A stretch of DNA of 64,000 bases from an uncultured Mobiluncus sp. (lineage in GTDB: Bacteria > Actinomycetota > Actinomycetes > Actinomycetales > Actinomycetaceae): positions 155,669 through 219,668 of the forward strand of contig NZ_CALUCZ010000001.1 in the NCBI RefSeq assembly GCF_943914685.1, written 5' to 3'. The position numbers and the translations under genes were made by a program. The notes beneath the pieces are model-generated. The model was not told where the DNA came from. It did not search any database and saw only the letters and a program-made list of their open reading frames with translations. Shown here one piece after another: positions 24,815 through 34,569 of the stretch (position 1 is its first letter; each line of letters opens with the position of its first letter).

Positions 24815-25425
24815 GGCAATAAATACTCCTTTAGCAGCACTTCTAACTGTTTAGTCCACACGTCAGCATCGTCTCGCACAGCTCGAAAAATATTTTGTTG
24901 CACCGCGGCTGTCTGCACCGCCACCACCACAATTGTGGCCAGCACAAGCGGGTCTTCGCTACGCAGTGCAGTGTTGCGGGACATCTGTTCCAAAATTTTC
25001 GCCAGCAGATCGATAAATCGGGTTTGTACCCGTCCCAAGCGTTGGAATTGATAGGTTTGCAACAGTTGCGGATCGCGGTCAATCATGGCATCTAGCAGCT
25101 CATTTTGCTGCAAATCATGAGCGGCTTGTACCAGAATTTCCACCAACTCTTCCACCGTTGCCGGCACAGTTTGCAGCCGCTGCGCCAAAGGCAGCAATTC
25201 GCGAGTGAGAGTGTCGGCAGCGAGCTGCTTCACATTGTGATAACGGGCATACACGGTAGGGCGAGACACCCCGGCTTCGCGAGCGACCTGGGCGATGGTG
25301 GTGCGCGAAAAGCCGTTGCGGATCAAACTATTTCGAGCAGCCCTCTCAATAGCCTGGTCGATAGCTGCTTGATCAGGCGGGGAATCCCGCTGCGAGGATC
25401 CGGAATCAAAACTTGCCGTATTCAT
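24811..25425 (-). CDS. TetR-family repressor of the glycerolipid operon
   Basis: 204 residues. N-terminal helix-turn-helix FSRTTIAQVAREAGVSRPTV then YARYHNVKQLA at about 40-70, a standard TetR DNA-binding domain. The C-terminal domain is helical and divergent (ligand pocket). It overlaps by 4 nt with the lipid-kinase gene upstream and glpD downstream, so it is co-expressed with its presumed targets. The obvious operator is the palindrome at 28012-28046, of TTTACA-n5-TGTAAA form, directly before the first gene. The inducer might be a fatty acyl-CoA or lipid intermediate; that is inference. Confidence 0.88.
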   Translation of the reverse strand: MNTASFDSGSSQRDSPPDQAAIDQAIERAARNSLIRNGFSRTTIAQVAREAGVSRPTVYARYHNVKQLAADTLTRELLPLAQRLQTVPATVEELVEILVQAAHDLQQNELLDAMIDRDPQLLQTYQFQRLGRVQTRFIDLLAKILEQMSRNTALRSEDPLVLATIVVVAVQTAAVQQNIFRAVRDDADVWTKQLEVLLKEYLLP

Positions 25426-26348
25426 GAGCGTGGCACCAAGTAATATCCAGCATCAGGAACGGCTGTACACTCGATGGCAGAATCAAAGTAGGCGTCTCCG
25501 TCCGCATAAGCGGTGACTGCAGGCATTTCGACGCGAATTACCTTGCCGCGGCCGGTCTGCGCTTGGGGTAATTTCCACCAGGTACCGTTGCCGTAGGCTC
25601 CAGCATTACGCAACATTCCCCATCGAGTCATGTCTCCTAAAATAGAAAGCTCCAACAACCCATCACGAGGATCAGCATGAGGACACACTTCCAGGCCTCC
25701 CCCGTAAGACTTGGTATTCCCCATCACGCAGGTAGTGACCGGACCGGAACAGACCTCCTGACCATCGACATAAATGCGGGTCTCGCGCGGGTTAAACCGC
25801 GCCCATTCAATCAAACCAGCCACGACGTAGCGCGAAGCCCCACGCGGAAAAGAAATCGAATTGGTGCGAGCTGAGGACAATGAATCAAAACCCATGCAGG
25901 CGATGGTTCCGAAATATTTCTCTCGACCCTCATCATCGCGCATCAGACCGAGATCCGTGCGTGTGGCGTAACCGGCAGTAATGACTTTGACAGCACCTAG
26001 GGGATCGAGGGGAATATGGTACTCACGAGCGTGATCGTTTCCAGTTCCAGCTGGGATTATCCCCAGCGGCACAGCGGTTTTCGCCTGTTCCTGCAAAGCC
26101 AAACTGACCAGACCGTCCCCGCCGCACACCACTAGGGCATCCAGGGATTTGTCATCAATGCTGCGACGAATCAGTTCTTTGGACTCCCGGGGGGAGGCTC
26201 CCGCCAGCACCGTTACAGCTACGCCCGCTTCCGCAAAAGCGCGGCGGGCAAGTTCTGCGGCTGCGCTACTTTTTCCTTTGCCCGCAGCCGGATTTACCAG
26301 CAGCGCAATCTGCCGGATTTCGTGGCGTTCAAACGTAGTTTCCATCAC
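25422..26348 (-). CDS. Diacylglycerol kinase-family lipid kinase (DagK/YegS type)
   Basis: 308 residues. The DAGK catalytic core is present: LLVNPAAGKGKSS at the N-terminus, VVCGGDGLVSLALQ (GGDG motif) and LGIIPAGTGNDHARE (GTGND), followed by the lipid-binding beta-sandwich. Such enzymes phosphorylate diacylglycerol or related lipids at the inner membrane face and feed phosphatidic acid back to phospholipid synthesis. Here the mycobacterial counterpart Rv2252 is my recalled best match, by synteny. The gene begins in the stop codon of the AGPS-like gene. GTG 26348 or ATG 26345 are both possible, with GGAG about 11-14 nt upstream. Confidence 0.87.
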   Translation of the reverse strand: MMETTFERHEIRQIALLVNPAAGKGKSSAAAELARRAFAEAGVAVTVLAGASPRESKELIRRSIDDKSLDALVVCGGDGLVSLALQEQAKTAVPLGIIPAGTGNDHAREYHIPLDPLGAVKVITAGYATRTDLGLMRDDEGREKYFGTIACMGFDSLSSARTNSISFPRGASRYVVAGLIEWARFNPRETRIYVDGQEVCSGPVTTCVMGNTKSYGGGLEVCPHADPRDGLLELSILGDMTRWGMLRNAGAYGNGTWWKLPQAQTGRGKVIRVEMPAVTAYADGDAYFDSAIECTAVPDAGYYLVPRS

Positions 26349-28003
26349 TACACCAGCTTCTCCGGGTTCAATATCCCTACCGGATCAAGTTCGTGTTTAA
26401 TGGCACGAATAAGTTCCACCGCGGGGGCGCCGATTTCGCCTTTCAGGAACGGACGATGGTCCGTACCTACCCCGTGGTGGTGCGTTGTCGTCCCCCCCGC
26501 GTCGATAATGGCTTGGGAAGCGGCACGCTTTACCGGCCACCACTGCAACTGAGGGTCATCGCCCTTCTGCGCTGCCACCACCGTAAAGTAGAGGGAACAC
26601 CCCCCGGCATAGACGTGACTGATGTGGCACATTACCACCGAAATCGTGCCGGTTTTGGCCAGCTCCGTAGTCAGGGCTTCCGTCACGGCGGTCTTAAGCC
26701 TGGTGATGTTTGACCAGTCAGTAGCTGTCTCCAGGGTTTCGCAGATAGCTCCGTTGTCAATCAATCCGTCACGCAGTACCGGAGCCCCAAAGCGTCCCTG
26801 TTCCCATTCACGCACCGGCATTTCACCCAACGACGTGCCCCCGTGAGCCAGGAGCACCGCCCGCGTTTCTTCATGGCGGGACTTTGTGTGATTTTCACTG
26901 CCCTCGAACATGGTCAAGCACAAGCACCCGACCTTGCTGGTCGCAGCCGAACCCATCGAGTCGGTATTGGACAGGTTCAGTGAGGATTCAATCTCGTCAG
27001 AGAGTCGTATCACCGTTGGACCGCAGCTCTCCTGCACTACCGCGCGCACCGCGGCGGCACCAGCTTCAAAATCTGGGAATCGAAAAGCCTCGTAGCGTTT
27101 AGTCTGCGGAATCTTGTGCACCTGTAACCGCAGTTTGGTGATAATCCCGAAACTGCCCTCAGAACCTAAAAATACGTGACGTAAATCGGGGCCGGCGGCG
27201 GACATAGGCGCTTTCCATCCGACTTCCATAATGCCCTTGGGGGTTACCACCGTCAGCGACCGCACCATCTCGTCGAAACGCCCGTACCCAGCGGAGCTTT
27301 GTCCCGAGGATCGTGTCGCCGCGAATCCTCCCAGCGAGGCATAGGGAAAAGACTGCGGATAATGACCAATCTGCAAACCATACTTGCTCAGCAGCAACTC
27401 GGCGTGCGGCCCGGAGAGTCCCGCCCCGAATGTCGCTTCACAAGACACCGAATCCACGTCCTCAAGCTGGTCAAAGCGGCGCAGGTCAATGCTGATGACT
27501 GCCCGCATCCCGCCTTTCTTGGGACTGAGCCCTCCCACGACCGAGGATCCCCCTCCGAAAGGGACCACCGCGATTTTTTCTTGACTGCAAAACTTGAGAA
27601 CCTCAAGGACTTCCGCTTCCGTCCCCGGAGCCACTACCGCGTCGGGAGCTTCTATCACGCGGTTCATCCGCCAATCGACCAGGTCAGGATAGGACTTGCC
27701 GCGGGCGCGACGAATGCGTTGCTCTTTGTCGGTGGTGACGTAGCCTGACCCCACGATTTCCCCAAGGGCTGCAAGGTCAGCATCGCCAAGACGAATCGGG
27801 GACAGTTCCGTCTGTGCTGTGGTGCGACGATGCAGCGTCAACTCCCCTACTCCCAGCATTTTATGCAGCAATTTCTGCACCGAGGGAGACAGCTCTTTGG
27901 CTTCATCAGGGGTCCCCCACAGGTTGTGCTCCATAGGAGGTAGGGGAACCAAACACTCGGAATTTACAGAGTCCAAATTAGAAGAATCAGCGACGTTGCT
28001 CAT
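26348..28003 (-). CDS. FAD-linked oxidase resembling alkyldihydroxyacetonephosphate synthase (AGPS-like)
   Basis: 551 residues, vanillyl-alcohol-oxidase/PCMH FAD fold. FAD motif VVPFGGGSSVVGG, then YASLGGFAATRSSGQSSAGY, and the AGPS-type triple His at 508-510 (TTHHHGVGTDH). The Tyr-containing GCSLYFTVV also matches the synthase. AGPS swaps an acyl for an alkyl chain on acyl-DHAP, the first ether bond in ether lipids. Bacterial relatives (for example Rv2251 in M. tuberculosis) are not proven to do this. It is first in the operon and linked to lipid kinase, TetR and glpD. The ATG has a GAGG only 2 nt away and lies 8 nt from a perfect palindrome. Confidence 0.82.
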   Translation of the reverse strand: MSNVADSSNLDSVNSECLVPLPPMEHNLWGTPDEAKELSPSVQKLLHKMLGVGELTLHRRTTAQTELSPIRLGDADLAALGEIVGSGYVTTDKEQRIRRARGKSYPDLVDWRMNRVIEAPDAVVAPGTEAEVLEVLKFCSQEKIAVVPFGGGSSVVGGLSPKKGGMRAVISIDLRRFDQLEDVDSVSCEATFGAGLSGPHAELLLSKYGLQIGHYPQSFPYASLGGFAATRSSGQSSAGYGRFDEMVRSLTVVTPKGIMEVGWKAPMSAAGPDLRHVFLGSEGSFGIITKLRLQVHKIPQTKRYEAFRFPDFEAGAAAVRAVVQESCGPTVIRLSDEIESSLNLSNTDSMGSAATSKVGCLCLTMFEGSENHTKSRHEETRAVLLAHGGTSLGEMPVREWEQGRFGAPVLRDGLIDNGAICETLETATDWSNITRLKTAVTEALTTELAKTGTISVVMCHISHVYAGGCSLYFTVVAAQKGDDPQLQWWPVKRAASQAIIDAGGTTTHHHGVGTDHRPFLKGEIGAPAVELIRAIKHELDPVGILNPEKLV

Positions 28004-28011
28004 AACCTCAG

Positions 28012-28046
28012 CTTATCACCTTTACACAATCTGTAAAGGTGATAAG
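28012..28046 (-). promoter_or_regulatory. Perfect palindrome at the head of the glycerolipid operon, probable TetR operator
   Basis: CTTATCACCTTTACA (28012-28026), spacer CAATC, then TGTAAAGGTGATAAG (28032-28046): 15-bp arms with no mismatch. TTTACA-n5-TGTAAA is a common TetR-type operator shape. It ends 8 nt before the first start codon, so bound repressor would block transcription start. The 200 nt on to 28251 contains nothing else I can name. Confidence 0.7.
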
Positions 28047-28251
28047 CGATAGATTTTGGCGAGTCGCGACTCCGTACCTTTGGTCGCCACTGAACCCTAC
28101 TCGTGCAACTTTAGTGACCGAGTTTGCCTAGGATTTCTCGAATTATTTGTGGTAGTTCGGGTTGCGTTGTGGTTTTCTGACCTTCTGGCATTTTGATGGT
28201 TAATTTACAAACGAAACAATGCCAATTGGTCCCCGTAAGGATAGCCCCAGA

Positions 28252-30600
28252 CTACATGACCTTAGTTTTTTCAATCTCTTTGGTCATATCGTGAATCCGC
28301 CCAGCAATCGTATGCCGCAAAACCAGCCCGAGCACCAGGTTCGGAATCAGGAACACCAGGATTATCACCAGGTTATAAGCGAAGTCCCCCGCATAAATCC
28401 CGGCGATAGCCGAGCGCATCAGGTTAATCGCATACGTGGCAGGCAGCCAGGGACTGATGTTTTGGAACCATTGCGGGAGCAGTTCCAGCGGATAGGCTCC
28501 GCCAGCGGCAGAAATCTGTAGTACCAGTAACACCACCGCTAAGGCTTTGCCCGCATTGGAAAGCGCCACGACCAGCGTATAAACGATATTGGTAAAGACG
28601 GTGGAAATGACCCACCCCGCCAAAATCAGCAGGAACGGGTGAGCCGGTTCAATCTCCACGAACACAATCAGCCCGACCATCAGCAATGTGGATTGAGCCA
28701 TCCCAATTGCCCAGAACATGAAGTAACGTCCCAGGTACTCCTGAGCCCCGGTGAAGACAGGCTTTTTCTCTGCGGCTTTCACGGCTGATTTCGCAGCTGG
28801 AGTCGGTGCTGTTTCGCCAGGTTTCGTGCCTGGTTCACCTGACCGAGACGATTCCGCAGCGTTCGTATCCGCCCCAGCGGCTGCATCAGAATGTTTCCGG
28901 GCTGCAACGCTGTCCAGGTAGCGTTGGCCCACATTCGGAGAAACGCCAGTACGCAGGAAGACCCCTGCCAGGAGCGCCCCCACCCACAGGGCTATGACGG
29001 TGAAAAGCGGAGCCATGCCTACCCCGAAAGTGGCGACTGGGAACACCGCATTGCGTTGTACTGCTACGGGGGAAGAAATCAGGCGGGCAAAGTCTTTGGG
29101 GTCAGCTCCCAACGTGGTGGCGATTTGGTTCAAGTCCCCGTCCGCCCGGGTGGACATAATCTGTTCACGAGCCTGGTCCAAGCGGTTGGCCCCGTCACGC
29201 ATCCTTTGTGCGGTGTCGGCCAGGGTCTTTTGGGAGCGGCGCATACTCTCAATCATTCCGCCCGCACTTCCCGACAGGTCAGCTCGCATCGCCTCCAGAT
29301 GCGAACGGAAAACTTTCGCATTCTTGCCGGCAGAATCCAGATTTTCACGCAGGCTTTCAATCTTTGGCTGCAAGTTTTTCTCATAGTTGGACCGGGCCGT
29401 GTCAATAGCCTGTTGCGCCTCCGCTATGGCACGACGAGCCGACTCCCTCAGGTCAGAATCGAGAGTTACCCCCCGGCGCAGGTCAGCTGCAATACTGCCC
29501 AGTCGTTCTGACAGGCTTTGTTGGCGGGCAATCGCCGCATCCATATCGGCTAGGAACCGGTCAACGGTCGGATCCTTCCCCAGCAAATCCGCCCCGTCCG
29601 GGCCCAGTGACTGCTCGATTGCGGCCCGCGTCTGTTGGAAGCCAGTGATTTGTTTATCCAACAAGGTCTGCAACTGTTCGACTGCGGCAGCACTGCTTTG
29701 GGTGGTGCTGTTGGCCGAATCCAGCAAGTTGTCCAACTGAACTTGCAGGTTGGAAATATTGTCTGCCGCCAGGCTCACGGCGTCATCGAGCCCGGAGGAA
29801 ACGACCGCGAAAGGATCATCCGTCCCCCCCGTACTTTTGACCCCGGAACCCAATGTGGCGCCAACACCGTCGAAAGAGTCCTGCACCCCCGCAGCCAGCT
29901 GTTCTGCCCCCGTGGCCAACGGCACCGCCGAACCTATCAAGGTGGACAGAGAATTGACTGTATTCGCCCCGGAATTCAGTTGCGTACAGAGGACTTCAAG
30001 GCGGTTGTTCAGCCGATCCAAAGCCGCCTGAGTATCGGCAGTGTCCAGGTAAGAGGACACGTCCTCGGCGATACCTACGGCGACTTCAGCCAAGGTTCGC
30101 GAAAAAGTCGTGTTGATTTGCGCGGTGACACCCTGGGCACCTTGCGTGGTGAGATTGGCTGACAGCGGGTTCTTCTTTTCGTTGGTGTACAGCGTGATAT
30201 TCGCCGGAGCCGCCCCGCCGGCATAGAACGTGAACATGGACTGCGAAAAATCCACCGGTAACACAATTGCCGCGTAATACTCCCCCGAGCGCGTACCTTC
30301 CAAAGCCTGATCTTTGCTGGTCAGCACCCAGTCGAACTGGTCATTCACGGCCAGTTCCTTGAGTACTGTATCCCCCACATTGACTTTGACGTTCAGGAAT
30401 TTGCTGGTGTAGCCCTCATCGGTGCTGGCCACGGCAATCTGCAACCGTCCCGAATTTGAGAAGGGGTCCCAGGTTGCCAACACGTTGAACCAGGTGAAGA
30501 ACAAGGGCACAGTAATCAACAGGACCATGAAAATCCGAACCATGACGCTGCTGCGAATCTGACGGAAGTCGTCACGCATGATAAAAAGTACTTTATTCAT
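28252..30600 (-). CDS. YhgE/Pip-family membrane protein (second of a pair)
   Basis: 782 residues. One N-terminal membrane helix (FMVLLITVPLFFTWFNVLA), an extracytoplasmic region of about 450 residues with coiled coil, and five to six C-terminal helices. The pattern WDPFSNSGRLQIAVASTDEG and the GxYYAAIVLPVDFS motif are typical of YhgE/Pip proteins, relatives of phage-infection protein and of the T7SS component EsaA. A Ser/Pro/Lys-rich insertion (SRSGEPGTKPGETAPTPAAK) interrupts the membrane domain. Function is not established; export or cell-envelope roles are proposed in the family. It starts 4 nt inside the preceding family member. Confidence 0.82.
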   Translation of the reverse strand: MNKVLFIMRDDFRQIRSSVMVRIFMVLLITVPLFFTWFNVLATWDPFSNSGRLQIAVASTDEGYTSKFLNVKVNVGDTVLKELAVNDQFDWVLTSKDQALEGTRSGEYYAAIVLPVDFSQSMFTFYAGGAAPANITLYTNEKKNPLSANLTTQGAQGVTAQINTTFSRTLAEVAVGIAEDVSSYLDTADTQAALDRLNNRLEVLCTQLNSGANTVNSLSTLIGSAVPLATGAEQLAAGVQDSFDGVGATLGSGVKSTGGTDDPFAVVSSGLDDAVSLAADNISNLQVQLDNLLDSANSTTQSSAAAVEQLQTLLDKQITGFQQTRAAIEQSLGPDGADLLGKDPTVDRFLADMDAAIARQQSLSERLGSIAADLRRGVTLDSDLRESARRAIAEAQQAIDTARSNYEKNLQPKIESLRENLDSAGKNAKVFRSHLEAMRADLSGSAGGMIESMRRSQKTLADTAQRMRDGANRLDQAREQIMSTRADGDLNQIATTLGADPKDFARLISSPVAVQRNAVFPVATFGVGMAPLFTVIALWVGALLAGVFLRTGVSPNVGQRYLDSVAARKHSDAAAGADTNAAESSRSGEPGTKPGETAPTPAAKSAVKAAEKKPVFTGAQEYLGRYFMFWAIGMAQSTLLMVGLIVFVEIEPAHPFLLILAGWVISTVFTNIVYTLVVALSNAGKALAVVLLVLQISAAGGAYPLELLPQWFQNISPWLPATYAINLMRSAIAGIYAGDFAYNLVIILVFLIPNLVLGLVLRHTIAGRIHDMTKEIEKTKVM

Positions 30601-33440
30601 CGTGTCGCCTCACTGGTTGCGGAGGCATCGGTTTCGCCCGCTGACTTCTCGGTACTTTGGTCCGCGGCGTCGGTCCGGGCTAAATCCTGGGATTCGGTCG
30701 GGTTCTCATCGGCAGAGTGGTCCGCGGTCTCTTTCTGGGGTTCATCGAGGTTGTTCCCCGCATTTTCGTCCCGGATTTCTTCCAATGTTTCGACGGCGGT
30801 TCCCAGAACGGATTCCACTGCGGCACTTTCCACCGCGGCATCTTCCCGCATGGACGCGGTAATAAGGCGGCGTTCACTGCGGCTCGAGTTATGTCCGCTG
30901 TTCAGGCTCTCCGACCGGTTAGTGGTTTTGGTTGCATTCACGTCTCGCTGGCGGGCGAGGCTCTCGAAAAGTTCATCTTCCGTCAGATGCGACAGCCTTT
31001 CGGCCCGTTCTAGTGAGCTCTTTAGCGCGACCACGTTAACCAGCGCCCCAATAATGACCAGTCCCCAAATCGCTACTATGCCCAGAAGCACTGGCTTACT
31101 GGCGGAGGTGAGCCGGGAAATCATCCCCAGCACAACCAGTCCCAAAATCCCTACGCTGCTCAGTCCATTGATCAAAGCGTGATAACGGGCATTGAACTTT
31201 TCTTGACGTCGACTGATACGGGTGGAAAATTCTTTCCGGTTACCCAGCAGCGCAATGATGTTACTCAACCGGTAACCGGGGCTTTGCAGCTGCACGTTTT
31301 CATTCACGACCAGTTCAGTGCGGGCCAAATCGTCATAGAACAGCTGGGTGAAGTAACCCAAGCGACGCCTCCCCACAAACCCCAACAGGAACACCGTGAC
31401 GCTCATAAGCAATAAAACCGCCATAACATGCCAGAAACGCCCCTCATAGAACCCACCGATAGTTTCTCGCATCGCGTCGATGCCGTAAGAAAACGGGAGC
31501 ATCGGGGAAAGCTGGCGGAAGAATCCGGGCATGAGCTCAATCGGATAGATGCCCGAGGCACCGGGAATCTGCAACACCACCAGCAAGATTGCCAGGGCTC
31601 GGCCCACGTGACTGAGCGCGGCCGCCAAGGCATAGATAATTGCCAAATAACACGGCCCAATCAGCATGGAAGTAGCAATGAAAGCCGGAGCATTGACCGC
31701 TTGCACTCCCATCAGCAAACTGCCCACGCTGACAATCAATCCCTGCCCTACAGACAGCACACCGGAAAGCATGAATCGTCCCAGATAAGCCGAGCGCAAA
31801 CTCAACCAACCAAAGCCTTCTTTATCGACTTCTACCCGAAAAATAATGACCAGGATAAGCGCACCAATCCACAGGGAAAGATTGATAAACATGGCCGCCA
31901 TTCCCGAACCATAAGAGTTGATGGGAAAGAGCGTTTGTTGGTCGAATTCCACCGGTGAGGTCAGGTATCGTCCGATATTGGTCGGGTCCAAACCAATGAT
32001 TGTTTCCAAGGTTCCCGTCCGCAGCGCGGTGGCCAGAGTCGCCACATCGGTTTGCGCCCCGCGTGCCGTATTGGTCAGCCCGTTCAGGTTGCCTTGAACC
32101 TGGCCAAGCACGTTTTGCATGTCCACAATCTGAACATCAACCCCGTGGGTCAGGGCCGAAATTTCCTGAAGAGAAATCCGCGCGGTACCTACCGCGGATT
32201 TGATGGCTCCCAGCTGAGCCGACAGCTGCGTCACCCGGGCGTTTAGCGTGGAGGCTGCCTGACTGGACTGTTCACGCAGACCAGTGGTAACTTGTTGCGC
32301 ATCGGTCAGAGCTTGATCAAAGGCTTTCATCAGTGCCTGCAAATCCTCGCCGGTCTTTGCCGCATCTGACCCGGTCTTCCCGACTTTAGCGAGCAAATTC
32401 TGCATATCGTTCAGCTGGGATTTCAACTCTGCAGCGAGCTTTTGTGTCTGCGGGAAACCTTGCAAAACCGCAATCTGATTACGCATTTTTTCTATCGAAA
32501 CATTCGCCCGCTGAATGCCGGATTGCAGCTGAGAGTCCATTTCGGTGAGTTTACTGGTTGCATTCAATACAGCCGAACTCGCCGCCGCCGAGGACTCGTT
32601 GAGCGCTTTTTGGGCGTTAATACTGGCTTCCCCCGCCGTGACCGCGAATTCGGAAACATCGGAGACGACCGTTCCTAAAATGTCTTGGGAGTTGCTCAAA
32701 GCCGCGGAAACATCAGCCAATGCCGGGTCAGCTGCAGCCAGCGCAGCCCGGACCTTCTGCATAGTCTGTAAGGAACCCGTCAAAGACGCACTGGCGGAAT
32801 CCAAAGCGGCTTGCGCATCAGTCAGGTCCCGGTTGATACCGCCCAAGGCATCTAAAGCACTACCCTGAGCACCAGCAACACTCGCGTCAATCTCTAACCC
32901 ACCATCGCGCAAAGCCTGCGCAATGGCCTCGCCGACCTGGCCTCGGAAAGTTGACGTGATTTGAATATCGAGTTCATTTGCTCCCGCATCGGTAATTTTT
33001 GGCGCAATAGCGCCTTTCTTTTCGTTCACATAGTATTCGATGGTCGGCTGGTGGCGTTGACCGCTGAAGATATCGACCAAATCTTTACTAAAGGTCTTCG
33101 GGATAACGAAAGTCGCATAGACTTCCCCGGCTCTGATCTTGTGATTGGCCGAGTCCTGATCCGTAAACTGCCAGCCGAGCTGTTCATTCTCTGAGAGCTG
33201 CTCGACTATGAGGTCGCCAATATTGAGCTGACCAGTCAGTGCAGATGCCGCCCCCACATCGTTATTCACCACCGCTATGGGCAGGTTTTCCGTTGCCGTA
33301 TAGGGGTTCCAAAAGGCCAAAATATTCAGCCAAGTGTACAGAGCTGGGGTGACTAAGATGCCGATGATGATAATCAGGGACCGCGGAACCGCAATAATCC
33401 GTTTCACATCACGGGTGAACACCCGCCAGCTATCTTTCAC
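30597..33440 (-). CDS. YhgE/Pip-family membrane protein (first of a pair) with acidic C-tail
   Basis: 947 residues. N-terminal helix (SLIIIIGILVTPALYTWLNI), NPYTATENLPIAVVNNDVGA (family hallmark), a long predominantly coiled-coil exterior of about 400 residues, five to six membrane helices, then a cytoplasmic basic region and a Glu/Asp/Ser-rich tail of about 90 residues. The tail is unlike its partner's. The two proteins share domain order and are probably a heteromeric pair. The GTG start lies 6 nt after a -10-like TATGAT (33447-33452 on the reverse strand), so it looks leaderless. A patatin gene lies 137 nt upstream on the same strand. Confidence 0.82.
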   Translation of the reverse strand: MKDSWRVFTRDVKRIIAVPRSLIIIIGILVTPALYTWLNILAFWNPYTATENLPIAVVNNDVGAASALTGQLNIGDLIVEQLSENEQLGWQFTDQDSANHKIRAGEVYATFVIPKTFSKDLVDIFSGQRHQPTIEYYVNEKKGAIAPKITDAGANELDIQITSTFRGQVGEAIAQALRDGGLEIDASVAGAQGSALDALGGINRDLTDAQAALDSASASLTGSLQTMQKVRAALAAADPALADVSAALSNSQDILGTVVSDVSEFAVTAGEASINAQKALNESSAAASSAVLNATSKLTEMDSQLQSGIQRANVSIEKMRNQIAVLQGFPQTQKLAAELKSQLNDMQNLLAKVGKTGSDAAKTGEDLQALMKAFDQALTDAQQVTTGLREQSSQAASTLNARVTQLSAQLGAIKSAVGTARISLQEISALTHGVDVQIVDMQNVLGQVQGNLNGLTNTARGAQTDVATLATALRTGTLETIIGLDPTNIGRYLTSPVEFDQQTLFPINSYGSGMAAMFINLSLWIGALILVIIFRVEVDKEGFGWLSLRSAYLGRFMLSGVLSVGQGLIVSVGSLLMGVQAVNAPAFIATSMLIGPCYLAIIYALAAALSHVGRALAILLVVLQIPGASGIYPIELMPGFFRQLSPMLPFSYGIDAMRETIGGFYEGRFWHVMAVLLLMSVTVFLLGFVGRRRLGYFTQLFYDDLARTELVVNENVQLQSPGYRLSNIIALLGNRKEFSTRISRRQEKFNARYHALINGLSSVGILGLVVLGMISRLTSASKPVLLGIVAIWGLVIIGALVNVVALKSSLERAERLSHLTEDELFESLARQRDVNATKTTNRSESLNSGHNSSRSERRLITASMREDAAVESAAVESVLGTAVETLEEIRDENAGNNLDEPQKETADHSADENPTESQDLARTDAADQSTEKSAGETDASATSEATR

Positions 33441-33577
33441 CCCCCAATCATAACCGTGTGTTGAAATTCTGGCAGTTCACGCGGCCCTTCGCTGGAAATC
33501 CCGCGCGAAAGAATCCTGGTCCGCGCGGAGTTTTGAGCTTTCACCGCCAGATTCAGGTCAGGAATCCCCCCCCGGCT

Positions 33578-34465
33578 TTACAGCCCTAAGAACTCTTTGA
33601 CCTTTGGGAGTTCACGTTGCATCTGTTCGTATCCGGCGGCAAAATTTTCTTCCAGCTTGGCTGGATCATCTTCGAAATTCGCAACCCCCATATGTTCGGG
33701 ATAAAACACGTAGGCCTTGCCCTCAGCCTCCAAGCGCTCCAGCTCCGCCCGAGTCCGGTTGTAATTCGCGGGACGGTCTACCAAGGCCTGGGCCGCCCGC
33801 GGATAACGTGCCAGCAAAGACCGATAAGTCCAATCGGGCAGACGGTTTTCCTTAACATAATCCCGCGGTCGCGTCAGGATGACCAGGAACTTTTCGTAAC
33901 CATCTGCCTGCGCCACGTCCAGGGGAATCCCGCCGCTGGGGCCTATGGCACCGTCCATGCAGGCCTCCCCGGCAATGTAGGTGACCGGGGTGGCAATCGG
34001 CATGGATCCCGAAGCCTTGCACACATGGGTCAGCTTTTGCTCCGTATCCACCTGGTCTGCACAGAAATAGACATTTTCGCCACGCTTCGCGTTGTACACC
34101 CCGACACGCCACTGCGCTGGATTGGCCACAAACCGTTCATAATCCAGTTCCAGCATTGCCCCCGGCTCAGTCATGTCGTAGTACATGTGGTGAGTGTCAA
34201 AAATCCCTTTGCCTTTGATGGCAGTTTTCCAGCCACCAAAAGCAGGATCGGTAGAGACATCAATAAAGCAGCGCCGGGAGCGTTGAGGCAACCGAGCCAG
34301 ATAGTTCACCAAGCAGGTTGCCCCCGCGGAAATCCCTGCCACATAGTCCACATAAACTTCGGCCTCCAACAGGGCGTTTACTGCTCCCCCGCTGTAGCTG
34401 CCCCGCATGGCCCCGCCTTCAAACAATAAAGCTGTGTCAAAGACGTTGTTTTCAAACCGTTGCAT
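33578..34465 (-). CDS. Patatin-like phospholipase (RssA/YjjU type)
   Basis: 295 residues. The three patatin elements are in place: oxyanion loop FEGGAMRGSYSGG, nucleophile GISAG, and catalytic Asp in CMDGAIGPSGGIPL. A C-terminal extension of about 70 residues resembles the YjjU group. It probably hydrolyses acyl esters of lipids in the cytosol. It precedes the two YhgE/Pip genes on the same strand, a possible envelope-lipid theme, but a GC-rich gap of 137 nt separates them. On its upstream side lies the presumed island boundary. Confidence 0.86.
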   Translation of the reverse strand: MQRFENNVFDTALLFEGGAMRGSYSGGAVNALLEAEVYVDYVAGISAGATCLVNYLARLPQRSRRCFIDVSTDPAFGGWKTAIKGKGIFDTHHMYYDMTEPGAMLELDYERFVANPAQWRVGVYNAKRGENVYFCADQVDTEQKLTHVCKASGSMPIATPVTYIAGEACMDGAIGPSGGIPLDVAQADGYEKFLVILTRPRDYVKENRLPDWTYRSLLARYPRAAQALVDRPANYNRTRAELERLEAEGKAYVFYPEHMGVANFEDDPAKLEENFAAGYEQMQRELPKVKEFLGL

Positions 34466-34528
34466 TCCAAGTCACCCCTAAACCATCGTACGGCTTGACA
34501 TGGTAATCCGCATCAGAAGAGTCACACG

Positions 34529-34540
34529 TCTATTCCCACT
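34529..34540. repeat. 12-bp copy of the guaA 3' end (candidate attachment scar, left)
   Basis: TCTATTCCCACT is identical to the last codons of guaA at 37998-38009. On the reverse strand it encodes ATIKWE-stop, echoing GuaA GTIEWE-stop, and the preceding codons (DYTKTGS) weakly echo the GuaA DCTSKPP. It could be a displaced guaA tail left by an element inserted at guaA. The identity is short and could be chance. Confidence 0.5.
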
Positions 34541-34569
34541 TAATCGTTGCAGAGCCCGTTTTCGTGTAG

